The notes under the pieces were generated by a model that was not told the origin of the DNA, made no database searches, and saw only the letters and a program-made list of their open reading frames with translations. From positions 9,487,632 through 9,551,631 of the forward strand of contig NC_089493.1 of assembly GCF_036850765.1 (NCBI RefSeq): a DNA stretch of 64,000 nt, read 5' to 3'. A program made the position numbers and the translations under genes. Of the stretch, positions 58,101 to 63,910 are shown in pieces. Within the stretch, counting starts at the first letter, position 1; each line of letters begins with the position of its first letter. The DNA is from Saccopteryx bilineata (lineage: Eukaryota > Chordata > Mammalia > Chiroptera > Emballonuridae).

Positions 58101-61100
58101 CGCTTCCTGTGAAAGTGAGACAGGCTTCAGGCATTTCACCGCAGAGTCGGTCTTTCCCGGGTGAAATCCTTGTGCTGTGTGGAGGGTGCACCGATGTCTC
58201 TTGTTGTTGCTCAAGACTCTTGGGGACTCTTGGTTGGGAACCCTGGGGGCCACTGTACCCCAGGGCCCTCGCAGGTCTGGGGACCCCGCAGGGCAGGGTG
58301 GCCCAGAGTCTCGGCCTCAGCCCGCACTCAGGGCACCGGGCCCCCCGGGGCTGTGCCGCAGGACCTCGTGGACGCATCCCAGCAGAGCCTGCACGAACAC
58401 TGCGCCTTCAGCCACGAGCTGCAGGAGTTGCGACAGTGGATAGCTGTGGTCACACGGAAGCTGAAGTCGTACCTGGAGGACACAGGCCCGTGGGATGCCC
58501 AGTCTCGACAGGCTGAAATCGAGGTGAGATGGCTTTCCCTGCAGAGATGCTACATCCCCCCAAAAGCAGGCTCAAGGTCCAAAGTCCCCACACGGTGGGA
58601 AGCGGAGACCCTCCCCAGGGACCTCACTGCGTGCATGTGTGTGTGCGTCCTCCAGGGGCTGCTGGCTGAGTTCCCGGAGAAGGAGGCCCAGCTGCCCCTG
58701 ATCGAAGCGCACGGCCAGCTGGTGGTGGAGCGGTCCTCCCTGGAAGGAGCTGCGGTGGTCCAGGAGGAGCTGGCGGGGCTGGCGGCGGCGTGGCGGGCCC
58801 TCGGGCTGCTGGAGGAAAGCCTGCTGAGGTGAGAGGGCTCCCGGCACTGAGCCGGTCCGGGCAGCACCCCTCCCGCCCCGGGGAGGGCTCGCTGGGGCTG
58901 TGGAGCAGTCCTCGAGTTCTGCCCTGTGGCAGGCATGGGTCGGGTGTCTGCGGCGTCTCCTGTCTGGTCTAATTGGCATCCAGGGGCGGAAGGAGCAGGG
59001 TGATGTCCAGCTTGAGAGTTAGTCCGCTCAGACTTGGGCCACACCAACATCAGTGGGTACCTGCACCTTCATGACCGGGGTGTGGGTCTCAAGTAGGAAA
59101 CCAGAAATGCGTGGGCCTTGGGGATGTTCCGACCTGAAGGACAGGCAGGGACTTGGGGAGACTGGAAGTAGCCTCCCACCGCAAAGACCCCGTCATTCTA
59201 ATACTTCTCCCCTTCCCGAGAGTTCCCATCCTGTCGTCCCCACACTGACGGGGCTGAATTTGTCTTCTCAGCCTCGTCAGAAACCGGCAGCTGCAGAGGC
59301 CGGAAGTGGACTCAGAGAAGAAAATGATTTTCACCAACAACATCCCTAAGTCTGGGTTTCTCATCACCCCCACGGGTCCCCTTTCCAGGCGTCACCGTCA
59401 GGTGAGTCTGTCTGGAGGGGAGTCTGTCTGGAGGGGCTTCCAGGAGGGGCCAGATCCTGAGGTGAGTGATTGGGGGGGAGAGGAGAGTCACCAACAACCT
59501 TCCACTCCCACCCCCGCCTGAGGCCACATGCTCAGCTCAGGGCTTGGCTGTGCCCTGGCTCCTGTGAGCTGGTTCTGCTGTGTCACGAGCCTTCCTGTGT
59601 CACTGGACAGAGGGACTCAGAGACCCCATGTCCCTGAGGAAGGCCCAGGGCATTCCTTGGATGGACAGGTCCCCACCCCACGGACATACGGCCCCCTGCA
59701 GGGAGGAGAGGGGCAGGGTAAAAGCTTCCTGCTGGCTCCAGGTTGCAAACAGACCATATAAGATGGGTCTTTTTTGTGTGTGTGCCCTAAGTTGTGTTTG
59801 GTGAAAAGAAAAGAACCGAGCTAACTACATTGTATCATCCACCCTGTCCCCCGACTGCCTTTAAAAGAAGGAAGCAGGCTGCAAAGAAATTCACCCCTTG
59901 TTCTTCAAAGACAGGAGTCACTCCATTCATTCTCCCATTTTCCATCCGAAAGGCACTTATGAAGTGTTACTATGTTCTGAGAACTGTGCTCAGAGCTGGG
60001 ACACAGCTGTGAATGAAACAGAATACACTTCCCTCCAGCAGAGATGCCAGAACCCAGTGTGTTCACATTGTGACATGACCCCCTGCCCCGCCCTGCACTC
60101 GCCCCCCCCCACTCAGATTGAAATGCAGATCCTGATACAGTAGGACTGGGAGGAAGCCCAGAAATCTGCATTTCTACAAGCCCCACCGATGGGCCTCGGG
60201 TGCATTTTGAGAGACAAGGAAGTGGGAACTGCAGGCAATTAAATAAGGGTTTACAGAAGGCGTGGTGCGCTGAGGCAGAGGGGCCACATGCCACTGGGAG
60301 CCTGCTGCAGAGGGACCGTGCCCAGTTCTGGGGAAGCCCTCCCGGGAGAAAGGAGGTGGGAGGGAAACCCTCATGGCCGAGTGGGGAAGTGCAGAGGAGT
60401 GGAGGGAGTGCGTTCCCTGCAGAGGGACAGACTGGGCAAAGGCCCAGGAGAGAGCACAGTGCTGGGGCCCACGCGTGTTCGTGGGCTCGGGCTTAGGGAC
60501 CGACCGGGACGAGCCGCAGAGCCAGGCAGAGCCGGAACCTCTGTGGGCTCTCGGGCCACACCGAGCTCTGTAAGAGAGGGGGCTTCGCTGAGTGGGCGTG
60601 CCAGTCAGGTCCCTCTGGCTGCAGGGCTGGAGGGGACACAGTGCGAGGAGGATAACCACGTTCACAGCCACCCTGGTCAGGGGTGAGGGGCTGCCCCTGG
60701 GAGAGCAGGGAGGCGACCCCTAAACACTGGGGCCACATTGAACAGAGACAGCCCTCCTGGCCCCAGGCCCCTCTCACCCCCTCTGGGATATCCTCATCCC
60801 CACCCTCTGCGTGAGCCGGAATGCCCGGGACACGCGGCCCGTGGCTGTCTTCCCAGAGGACGCTTCACTCACACTGTGGTTCCTGCAGGCAGATCCGCTC
60901 CGGGAAGCGGAAGGCGGCCACGAGGGTTTCCCGCAGCTCCTGAGGAACTTCGCGCAGTGGCTGCAGGTGGAGAACACTCAGCTGGTTAGAATCATTGCCA
61001 CGCGGACGGCCACGGCCAAGGACGCGCGGACCCGAGAAACGAAGCTGCAGGTTTGTTCCCAAGGACAGGCCCCTTTCTGTAGGGCTTATAGTATAAGCCC

Positions 61101-63910
61101 TATCGAGGTATTTACCACCAGGGAGTTCTTCCAAAAAAAAAAAAAAAAAAAAAAAGGCGGGGGTGGGGGGAGCACATGCCTAGCCCGTGAGCGGTTCTTG
61201 CTTGTGTATAAAGAATCCTTTTTAAACTTGTCTGGTTCAAATACTTGAGCAGAACCATTCATTCATGTATTCCTTTATTCAGCCTACTTCTGTATTTCCT
61301 AGCTTGGAAAGAGCACCGCTAATCATGACTGTTACATCACTTAGCTGCTGCTGTGTAACAAACCATCCCAATGGTTTGTGGCTCTGCACAGCAACTATTC
61401 ATTTAACACACGATTCTGAAGGTTGGCGAATTGGCGGAGCTCAGTTGGGCAGTCTATCCCCCCTCCACAGTCTTTCTCTCATTCCTGTGTGGAATTAGCC
61501 ACCAAGCCTTCCTGGATTCCGCCTCCTGGGTATTTTTTGTTTCTGTTCCCCTCTCACTACCACTGTCTAATCTGGGCACTTACCACTTTTGACCTTAATT
61601 ATGGAGACTTAGGAGTCTCAGCTAAAGGGGAAATAGTTTTCAGAGTCTGCCCCTCTGCAGGGTGCAGACTTTGACCTTTGCCTCCATGGCCCCGAGAGGC
61701 TGCCAAAAGCATGTGCTGTTTCCCTGTGATTTCTTCCAGACTGGCCCTTGTCCTGCTGGCCAAGCAGGCCTGAGCACTGGGCTGACTTCTCTGGGTTTCA
61801 TCCTTGCCCTGGTTTGAGCCTGATGTCCCTCACGCTCTTGTTAATTTTTTAATGCTTTTTATTTCATTTTATTTTATTTTTGTCATCAAGCTTCATGTTT
61901 CTGGTTTTTGGTTATTTTTACTACATAGTTCTGCACCTATAATGCCTTTTAAATGTTGTTAATACTCTGTCCTCAGTGAGAGGTTTGGTCCAATCACCTA
62001 GCTGACCATGACCAGGAAGTCCTTCCTGCCCACCTCCCACCTGACCGGTCCTCTCACTTCCTGCCACCACCTCCCAGTTCCAGCCACGTCAGGGACGACT
62101 GGCAGTGCCCCCGGCGAAACCTCCTCGCCTTAGCTAAGCTCACGTTTCAGGGGGCTCTGAGACAAAGCAGCTTACCCTCATCACACAGCTGGTCTGATGG
62201 GGCAGCACCAGGATCTTGGATCTAGAGCCTGGCGCAAAGCCCTCATCTCAGCACCTCTCAGGAACCCTGAGGATAGAAGGCGCCACCCTTGGGGGACACT
62301 GGGCTATATTGTGATAGAAAAATCCCAGTGCCAGCATCGCTCTACCAGGCTGAGACATGCCCACAGGAAGAGGGTCGATGATGGTAGCTGTGATAATGAT
62401 AACTCTACGTCAAGCCCTCTGCAGGACTTGGTTCTAGGGTGTCAGAGTTGGATATGACCATGGAGGTTATAAGTGCAGCCGACCCGTCTGCCGGGGTCCG
62501 TTCTCTTGCACTGCAGAGAGCAGCGGCCTGGCCTTGGCCTGAATTGGCACGGATGGGATTTGCACTGAACAGCTTCTGTCGGCTCCTCCCAAGTGACATT
62601 CGATCGGCTCCTCCTCACCAGCCAGGCAGGGTGCTGGGGCCGTGCGGAAGGTGCACATGACATGGCCGTCCCCTCCACAGGACCTGGAGGCCCGGGTGCC
62701 AGAAGGTCAGCAGCTGTTCGAGAACCTCCTTCGTCTTGGGCCAGCGAGGGGGACCTCGGAGGAGCTGGAGGACCTGCGTTACCGGTGGATGCTCTACAAG
62801 TCCAAGCTCAAGGACTCCAGCCAGCTGCTGGTAGGCGCCAAGGACACGTGGCTCCCAGGCCCCGGGGGTGGGACAGCAACTGAGCCCACGCTCGCCTGGG
62901 AATGCTGGCTGGGCCCGTGCCCGCTCTGCCCTGTGCCTCCGCAGACCAGACCGAGGGGGCCCCTCCGAGAGGAGAGGCAGACCCCTGGGGCCTGGGCCCT
63001 GGAAGGCAAGTGCCCTTTATCCACCCTAGCGCCCTGTGAGGCTGGGGCTCCGACAGCAGCAGCGGGGACCAGCACAGATGACGCCTGAGGGGGCTCTGCT
63101 GCCTCCTGGCTGCAGCCTTTGTGGGCATCACCCGTTCAGTCCTCAGCAGCCCTCTGCCAGTAATTATAACACTCGCCCCGGGAGGGGGACTGAGACTCTT
63201 GAGAAGTCACACTGGCCCCAGGCCCTAGGGCTAGTAAGCAGAGAGCCAGCACTGACACACGCTCTGCTGCTGGAGGCGTGGGAGACGGACCCCTGGGGGC
63301 TGCCCCGCTCCTGCGTGAGCCTGCTTTGTGGCTCCAGGCAAGCATCGTCCCCCGTGGGCCCCGTGTCTCCTCACACAGGACAGGGATAGCTAAATAAGAG
63401 CCTTTATTAAGTACTCTGTTCTCGTACCTATAGAGGAGGTACTGTTGTTATTCCCTGAGAAGCTGTGGGGAAACTGAGGCTGGGAGGTTAGCCCGAGCAG
63501 GAAGGGGGTTGTTGAGATGGTCTCTGAGGGCCCTGCAGCCCTTGGATGGCAGACTCCGAGCTCCGGAGTCCTTCTTTGCTGGCCCCGCAATGGCCGAGCT
63601 GGCCACTAGATGTCAGCCCAGTCCCAGCCAGGCGGCCGTGCCCCACGGGCCTTGGCCCAAGCCTTCCCAGACAGAGTCCCACCTGGGTCTGAAGTGCGTT
63701 AAAAAGCTCATTAAATCGAATCACCTGCTGGTTCAGCCTGTCCAGATGACCAGAAGTTTTAAAGAAACGCTCCCCTGACAAAATGAATATTCCATTACAG
63801 GCTCTGCTGGGACTTAAGTTTCACTCACTTAACTTTTGTTTCCCTTTTCCTTTCCTTCCCTAAAATAACAGACACGGAGTTCTCCAGGGCTGCCGACTGG
63901 ATTCCAGAAG
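27999..63910 (+). CDS. SYNE3: SYNE3 (nesprin-3), partial: 16 coding exons, last exon missing
   Basis: Joined coding exons are 27999-28142, 34985-35157, 36464-36773, 43654-43815, 45658-46005, 48801-48937, 50146-50320, 52558-52740, 54120-54263, 55143-55277, 58362-58523, 58656-58828, 59272-59401, 60889-61050, 62681-62830 and 63872-63910. They give 909 codons with no stop or frameshift. I recognised the protein by close similarity, from memory, to mammalian nesprin-3 over the whole length (start MTQQPQ, then VNDNTQGPRAALEARL, FTNNIPKSGFLI and a linker ending LPTGFQK). Nesprin-3 is a spectrin-repeat protein of the outer nuclear membrane. Its N-terminal repeat binds plectin, and its KASH tail binds SUN1/2. 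The family is about 975 residues, so about 65 residues (membrane segment and KASH peptide) are expected in one more exon past the window. Unlike nesprin-1 and -2 it has no calponin-homology actin-binding domain, and none is seen here. Confidence 0.96.
28143..29457. other. SYNE3 intron after exon 1, first part
   Basis: Holds a MIR copy at about 28705-28860 (ctgtgtgaccttggccaaga; cctcagtttcccatctgtga), a G-run at 28321-28332 and an old unnamed interspersed repeat at about 29230-29340. No gene. Confidence 0.55.
29458..30279. repeat. 13-copy G-rich minisatellite
   Basis: The word ccctgttctgtaagggg recurs 13 times at intervals of about 59-66 bp. Each unit then carries G-blocks (ggggaggggattggg, some with an extra aggggagggg) and 'aatgaggagagtcaggg'. 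Units differ by few bases and small G-block length changes. Each unit holds a potential G-quadruplex on the non-template strand of SYNE3. Confidence 0.96.
30730..31060 (+). repeat. L2 fragment
   Basis: 'ctttccgtggctccctattg', 'cctggcaccaaaagtcattc' and 'tgtgatccaacctcactcc' are typical L2 3' words. Confidence 0.65.
31060..32165. other. SYNE3 intron sequence, no gene
   Basis: Contains MIR-like text at 31690-31850 (cccgggttcgaatccctgctc) and a C-run at 31609-31618. Confidence 0.45.
32166..32440 (+). repeat. L2 fragment
   Basis: 'aggaagccttcctggatttc', 'catgtctgtttgtcctggac' and 'gccccagcacagtgcccagc' are L2 3' text. Confidence 0.7.
32944..33310 (+). mobile_element. hAT-like MITE
   Basis: Ends ggggtctcaaactt (from 32947) and gagtttgagacccc (to 33310) are inverted repeats with 13 of 14 matches. 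Inside each end are 'gcggcccgcc' and 'gcggcccaca'. The body is AT-rich without a transposase frame. I could not define a clean 8-bp target duplication. Confidence 0.7.
33930..34535 (+). mobile_element. Possible solo LTR of an endogenous retrovirus
   Basis: The segment has an LTR-like order: C-rich promoter-like text, 'attctaagagctaagggtcc', a polyadenylation-type 'ctttaataaacgtcccctcc' at about 34401-34420, and an end near 'ttcccgtaaca'. I did not find a matching target duplication, and the family is not recognised, so this is tentative. Inside it, 34241-34336 is two near-identical copies of a 48-bp unit (cagctctacctggactcac). Confidence 0.35.
34600..34735 (-). repeat. MIR SINE fragment
   Basis: 'tatttcacagatgataaaac' and 'ctgagttcacggagctaaaa' are reverse-strand MIR. 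Confidence 0.65.
34985..35157 (+). CDS. SYNE3: SYNE3 coding exon 2 (residues 49-106)
   Basis: The exon begins after gtaacag at 34984 with KICQLEPEG and ends MTHCHS at the donor gtaggg. It completes the first spectrin repeat, with W94 in the KAQWEE motif at the typical helix position. The Ser106 codon is split AG|C across the next intron (phase 2). A short run in another frame covers this exon but has no family similarity. The acceptor has a poor pyrimidine tract (purines and A-rich sequence upstream), so inclusion may depend on exonic signals; that last point is inference. Confidence 0.95.
35540..35725 (+). repeat. MIR SINE
   Basis: 'cttgctgtgtggccttgggg', 'ttgacctctctgagcctcag' and 'gcacacagtaggccctcagt' give a nearly complete MIR in the intron after exon 2. 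Confidence 0.85.
35725..36463. other. SYNE3 intron sequence, no gene
   Basis: Only a MIR-like scrap (ttacagatggggagaccgag) at 35884-35903 is visible. Confidence 0.45.
36464..36773 (+). CDS. SYNE3: SYNE3 coding exon 3 (residues 106-209)
   Basis: This 310-bp exon finishes the Ser106 codon and encodes RIEWVWLHWSEYLL through DAVKAKAQ, ending phase 0 at gtgggt. It covers the second spectrin repeat, rich in the Trp and Leu of the triple-helix core (W110, W112, W115) and with the acidic turn DPSVDDDAQKR. It is among the most conserved parts of the family as I remember it. The acceptor (tctgtgcccacag) and donor are canonical. Confidence 0.96.
36800..37108. repeat. Degenerate CCAY-type tetranucleotide array, left half
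   Basis: Loose repeats of ccat, ccac and cacc (for example ctctccatccatcgactc) run up to the hAT element. The same composition resumes at 38195. Confidence 0.8.
37117..38186 (+). mobile_element. 1.07-kb non-autonomous hAT element
   Basis: Ends cagtggttctcaaa (37117-37130) and tttgagaaccactg (38173-38186) are perfect 14-bp inverted repeats. The flanks atctatta (37109-37116) and atctagac (38187-38194) share five leading bases, a decayed 8-bp duplication. The body from 37650 is very AT-rich, with no transposase frame. The part at about 37265-37650 looks foreign to the rest (see the LTR-like entry). Confidence 0.75.
37265..37640 (+). mobile_element. LTR-like segment inside the hAT element
   Basis: Starts tgtggggaattggctgtaag and contains cctataaataaagcaag (37537-37553), which overlaps a TATA-like and a polyadenylation-like word, then a terminal part with 'agggccctctcgaccccg'. 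This order resembles betaretrovirus-type LTRs as I know them. No exact target duplication was found, so the call is weak. Confidence 0.3.
38195..38455. repeat. Degenerate CCAY-type array, right half
   Basis: Continues the array at 36800-37108 beyond the hAT insertion (cacccacccacccatccatc). Confidence 0.85.
38536..38632. repeat. 47-bp C-rich tandem duplication
   Basis: cccctcccctccccctctcc begins at 38536 and again at 38583; the second copy has one extra ctc. Runs of C give potential G-quadruplexes on the minus (template) strand. Confidence 0.9.
38865..39422 (-). mobile_element. Long tRNA-SINE with replaced core
   Basis: The target duplication tccaagcacacgtgt is exact at 38850-38864 and 39423-39437. 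The minus-strand tRNA head is at 39335-39420 (B box gggtttgattcc), and the SINE 3' part is at 38905-38983. Between them, about 38984-39165 is not SINE but a copy of DNA now at 39841-39998. Confidence 0.9.
39841..40290. repeat. Old interspersed repeat, donor of the SINE-core copy
   Basis: 'ttgtcttagtctgcctgggc', 'aggaacttatttcccacagt' and 'tttcagggcactaatcccat' are words of a common ancient mammalian repeat that I cannot name with certainty. 39841-39998 is over 90% alike to 39001-39165. Confidence 0.6.
40290..41640. other. SYNE3 intron, no gene; CpG-rich part at 40650-41060
   Basis: The middle contains ccccgccccccggcggg and many CpG pairs, unusual for this intron. A MIR-like scrap lies at 41398-41425 (ttccccatctctaaaatggg). 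No open frame looks coding. Confidence 0.45.
41650..41992 (+). mobile_element. hAT-Charlie-type MITE
   Basis: Begins 'gaggtcagcaaacagtggcc' and ends 'ggctggccgacccctgg', with 'tttggctttattagaataca' inside. These are the paired ends of the mammal-wide element also seen at 2150 and 7840. Confidence 0.75.
42445..42665 (-). repeat. MIR SINE
   Basis: 'ggcacagaggtggttaatga', 'catgcccaaggcaggacagg' and 'ttattgagggccaccaggct' are reverse-strand MIR. Confidence 0.7.
42970..43185 (+). repeat. MIR SINE
   Basis: 'gggtttgaatcttagtgctt', 'tctctgggcctcagtttcct' and 'ggggttcaatgatgtgatga' form a nearly complete MIR. Confidence 0.8.
43386..43583. repeat. CA/TG alternating microsatellite before exon 4
   Basis: About 200 bp of CA repeats mixed with TGCA and TACA words, almost entirely alternating purine and pyrimidine. 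Open frames in it are artefacts. Confidence 0.95.
43654..43815 (+). CDS. SYNE3: SYNE3 coding exon 4 (residues 210-263)
   Basis: The exon is 54 codons in phase 0-0, from DRVGLLEQVTREHEHF to STKQRLSALQ, with the acceptor cctctcccacag and donor gtaacc. It encodes the helix pair following repeat 2, with W236 in LQLWLQAVVEKVN. The first residue is Asp where I remember Lys in human. An alternating CA/TG tract ends only about 70 bp upstream of this acceptor, which may affect branch-point choice. Confidence 0.95.
44087..44455 (+). mobile_element. MER5A-like hAT MITE interrupted by a younger hAT
   Basis: 'tggggacatttttggttgtt', 'actggcatctagtgggcagg' and 'atgctgctaagcatcttaca' are MER5A words. The element is split at 44214 by the insertion 44215-44419 and resumes with 'ctcaaacgtcaacagggctgag'. 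Confidence 0.85.
44215..44419 (+). mobile_element. SPIN-like hAT MITE with exact 8-bp target duplication
   Basis: Ends cagtggttctcaacctgtgg and ccacaggttgagaaccactg are a perfect 20-bp inverted repeat. The flanks acatagag (44207-44214) and acatagag (44420-44427) are identical and centred on TA. The element is 205 bp and nearly palindromic overall (ggctttaggcgacccctgtg repeats in reverse as ataggggtcgcctaaagcc), with no coding capacity. Confidence 0.93.
44690..45180 (+). mobile_element. L1 3' fragment, sense
   Basis: 'gttcaccacagtgctatcct', 'gtattggataaacaatccat', 'aatagcatgggagaatctat' and 'ttacacttcaataaaaaagt' follow the L1 end. Decayed. Confidence 0.7.
45181..45657. other. SYNE3 intron next to exon 5, no gene
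   Basis: Unique AT-rich text at 45200-45430 looks free of known repeats (candidate conserved element). The last 50 bp are the pyrimidine tract of exon 5. Confidence 0.45.
45658..46005 (+). CDS. SYNE3: SYNE3 coding exon 5 (residues 264-379)
   Basis: This is the largest coding exon in the window (116 codons, phase 0-0), from DIAKEFPRGEESL to ELVARWRLYS. It spans most of one spectrin repeat and a strongly charged helix (LWEEEEGRLRGLL) typical of the nesprin-3 rod. The acceptor has a very long pyrimidine tract (about 45 bases), so it is a strong site. The donor is gtaagc. The G-rich minisatellite lies a few hundred bases into the following intron. Confidence 0.96.
46290..46307. repeat. Run of 18 G
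   Basis: Uninterrupted poly-G about 285 bp after the exon 5 donor. Confidence 0.95.
46385..46900. repeat. 10-copy minisatellite, about 52-58 bp
   Basis: gaggccgggctgacatgccc (some copies with gacgtg) recurs ten times, each followed by a G-run of 4-8 and cacacagggggagatct. Minus-strand frames give a repeated 'ARQPGLPRSPP'-like artefact. Confidence 0.96.
46901..48800. other. SYNE3 intron after exon 5, remainder
   Basis: Holds MIR pieces at about 47330-47460 (gtgcagtggttaagggttgg) and 48150-48260 (ttttacagactgggagacg, reverse) and a CA-rich run at 47480-47522. No gene. Confidence 0.55.
48801..48937 (+). CDS. SYNE3: SYNE3 coding exon 6 (residues 380-425)
   Basis: The exon encodes ATRAALATEEPRVDRLQ through AAVQEFQ and ends with the first two bases of Ser425 (phase 2). 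The acceptor is tgtgttgcag. The donor gtactg departs from consensus at positions +4 and +5 and is one of the weaker donors of the gene. Heptad-like leucines (DRLQAQLKELI) fit a spectrin helix. Confidence 0.95.
48938..50145. other. SYNE3 intron after exon 6, no gene
   Basis: GC-rich. The first about 60 bp contain three gggcggggct-type words (Sp1-like boxes, 48966-49010). Nothing else recognised. Confidence 0.45.
50146..50320 (+). CDS. SYNE3: SYNE3 coding exon 7 (residues 425-483)
   Basis: The exon completes Ser425 and encodes MKGKSTRLRNATGAELW through HTFLPQIE, ending phase 0 at gtaacc. The FQRPLRDLQLWRALAQQLL stretch is the clear spectrin helix with a core Trp. The acceptor ctccgtgcccggcag has a broken pyrimidine tract. 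Similarity to the family continues without gaps across both joins. Confidence 0.95.
50321..52557. other. SYNE3 intron after exon 7
   Basis: 51710-52075 is AT-rich and resembles a decayed L1 3' region (ttttaatggttgcatcatat; ctaggtacacatatttttg). A MIR-like piece lies at 52260-52350 (gctgaggaaaccaagtctca). No gene. Confidence 0.5.
52558..52740 (+). CDS. SYNE3: SYNE3 coding exon 8 (residues 484-544)
   Basis: The exon is 61 codons in phase 0-0, from AALAESSRLKQQLTTL to LLQRKSKLQ, with the acceptor ctgtctccacag and donor gtgagc. It is a long, near-perfect amphipathic helix region rich in Leu, Gln and Lys, with the conserved FGQERAAALLEQ block. It lies about 190 bp upstream of the GAT/GGT satellite in the next intron. 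Confidence 0.95.
52928..53675. repeat. GAT/GGT satellite with 234-bp higher-order repeat
   Basis: About 750 bp made of gatggt, gatgat and ggtgat units. Rare variants are repeated in order: gtgatagtgatgg ending near 53150 recurs 234 bp later, as does gatgatcgtgg (53171 and 53405). Long frames here encode only Met/Val on one strand and His on the other and are not genes. Confidence 0.97.
53822..53925 (+). mobile_element. hAT-Charlie-type MITE scrap
   Basis: 'ctatgttccaataaaacttt' and 'tcatctgccggcccctgg' are end pieces of the old hAT MITE. Confidence 0.6.
54120..54263 (+). CDS. SYNE3: SYNE3 coding exon 9 (residues 545-592)
   Basis: The exon is 48 codons in phase 0-0, from SLLAQHKDFGAAFEPLQ to KQAQLSRLQ. 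The acceptor is tgtgtcttcccag and the donor gtacgg. The block LLAQHKDFGAAFEPLQRKL is virtually invariant in the family as I recall it. It encodes the middle of a spectrin repeat in the central rod. Confidence 0.95.
54264..55142. other. SYNE3 intron after exon 9, no gene
   Basis: Apparently unique. 54500-54800 has no repeat I recognise and mixes CpG and ATTA-type words. A small duplication of 'cccagggccctcc' words lies at 54994-55048. Confidence 0.4.
55143..55277 (+). CDS. SYNE3: SYNE3 coding exon 10 (residues 593-637)
   Basis: The exon is 45 codons in phase 0-0, from GLQEEGLDLGVQVEAARPL to CQALQRSLE, between the acceptor ctctgcttccag and donor gtaagg. It forms the end of one spectrin repeat and the start of the linker into the next. 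Both splice sites are strong. Confidence 0.95.
55278..57469. other. SYNE3 intron after exon 10, first part
   Basis: Holds a (CT)n run at 55348-55377, an unnamed ancient repeat (acagttattgagcacctcct) at about 55405-55550, and unique DNA. No gene. Confidence 0.5.
57470..58115 (-). mobile_element. Decayed L1 3' region, antisense
   Basis: 'gactgtagctccatgtgttt', 'tgatgggcacttgggtgggt', 'gttgggcatacacccagagg' and 'gccagtttacacccacgctg' are L1 words in reverse. It ends about 250 bp before the exon 11 acceptor. Confidence 0.75.
58362..58523 (+). CDS. SYNE3: SYNE3 coding exon 11 (residues 638-691)
   Basis: The exon is 54 codons in phase 0-0, from DLVDASQQSLHEHC to SRQAEIE, with W667 in LRQWIAVVTRKL. 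The acceptor (ctgtgccgcag) follows a G/C-rich stretch with hardly any pyrimidine tract, so it is weak. The donor is gtgaga. The homologous segment is variable in the family around the YLEDTGPWDAQ region, which fits a surface linker. Confidence 0.93.
58656..58828 (+). CDS. SYNE3: SYNE3 coding exon 12 (residues 692-749)
   Basis: The exon encodes GLLAEFPEKEAQLPL through LLEESLL and ends phase 2 inside Ser749 (AG|C). It follows the shortest intron of the gene (132 bp). The acceptor tract is GT-rich (gtgtgtgcgtcctccag). The sequence VVQEELAGLAAAWRALGLLEESLL is the last helix of a spectrin repeat with its core Trp, here with an alanine-rich insert relative to my memory of the human protein. Confidence 0.95.
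58829..59271. other. SYNE3 intron after exon 12, no feature
   Basis: Short GC-rich intron. Nothing recognised besides the splice signals. Confidence 0.5.
59272..59401 (+). CDS. SYNE3: SYNE3 coding exon 13 (residues 749-792)
   Basis: The exon completes Ser749 and encodes LVRNRQLQRPEVDSEKK, then the non-helical family signature FTNNIPKSGFLI, then PTGPLSRRHRQ, ending phase 0 at gtgagt. This proline- and arginine-containing stretch breaks the spectrin rod and marks the linker before the last repeat. The acceptor ttgtcttctcag is good. Confidence 0.95.
59402..60888. other. SYNE3 intron after exon 13, no gene
   Basis: The donor region carries a 20-bp repeat (gtctgtctggaggggagtct type) at 59405-59440. 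An ancient unnamed repeat resembling text near 29250 lies at about 60380-60470. Frames on both strands are of chance type. Confidence 0.45.
60889..61050 (+). CDS. SYNE3: SYNE3 coding exon 14 (residues 793-846)
   Basis: The exon is 54 codons in phase 0-0, from ADPLREAEGGHEGF to RTRETKLQ, including LLRNFAQWLQVENTQLVRI, the first helix of the membrane-proximal spectrin repeat. The donor is gtttgt, which lacks the usual purine at +3 and A at +4. A perfect short palindrome starts 31 bp further on (61081-61101). Confidence 0.95.
61051..62680. other. SYNE3 intron after exon 14
   Basis: Contains a perfect palindrome at 61081-61101, a poly-A run at about 61134-61156 followed by G-rich DNA, and an ancient unnamed interspersed repeat at about 61330-61500 (tgctgctgtgtaacaaacca). 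A MIR-like scrap lies near 62385-62430. No gene. Confidence 0.5.
62681..62830 (+). CDS. SYNE3: SYNE3 coding exon 15 (residues 847-896)
   Basis: The exon is 50 codons in phase 0-0, from DLEARVPEGQQLFENLL to KDSSQLL. It contains the conserved block LRLGPARGTSEELEDLRYRW and finishes the last spectrin repeat before the juxtamembrane linker. The acceptor ccctccacag and donor gtaggc are canonical. Confidence 0.96.
62831..63871. other. SYNE3 intron after exon 15
   Basis: MIR-like reverse text at 63395-63490 (gaaactgaggctgggaggtt). The rest is unique and GC-rich, with no gene. Confidence 0.5.
63872..63910 (+). CDS. SYNE3: SYNE3 coding exon 16 (residues 897-909), microexon
   Basis: This 39-bp exon encodes TRSSPGLPTGFQK between a good acceptor (a pyrimidine run, then taaaataacag) and the donor gtatgg. 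It is the juxtamembrane Ser/Pro linker. It keeps frame, and its tail PTGFQK matches the family just before the Arg-rich segment and membrane helix. Skipping it would also keep frame. The next exon, carrying the transmembrane segment and KASH peptide, is outside the window. Confidence 0.9.
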
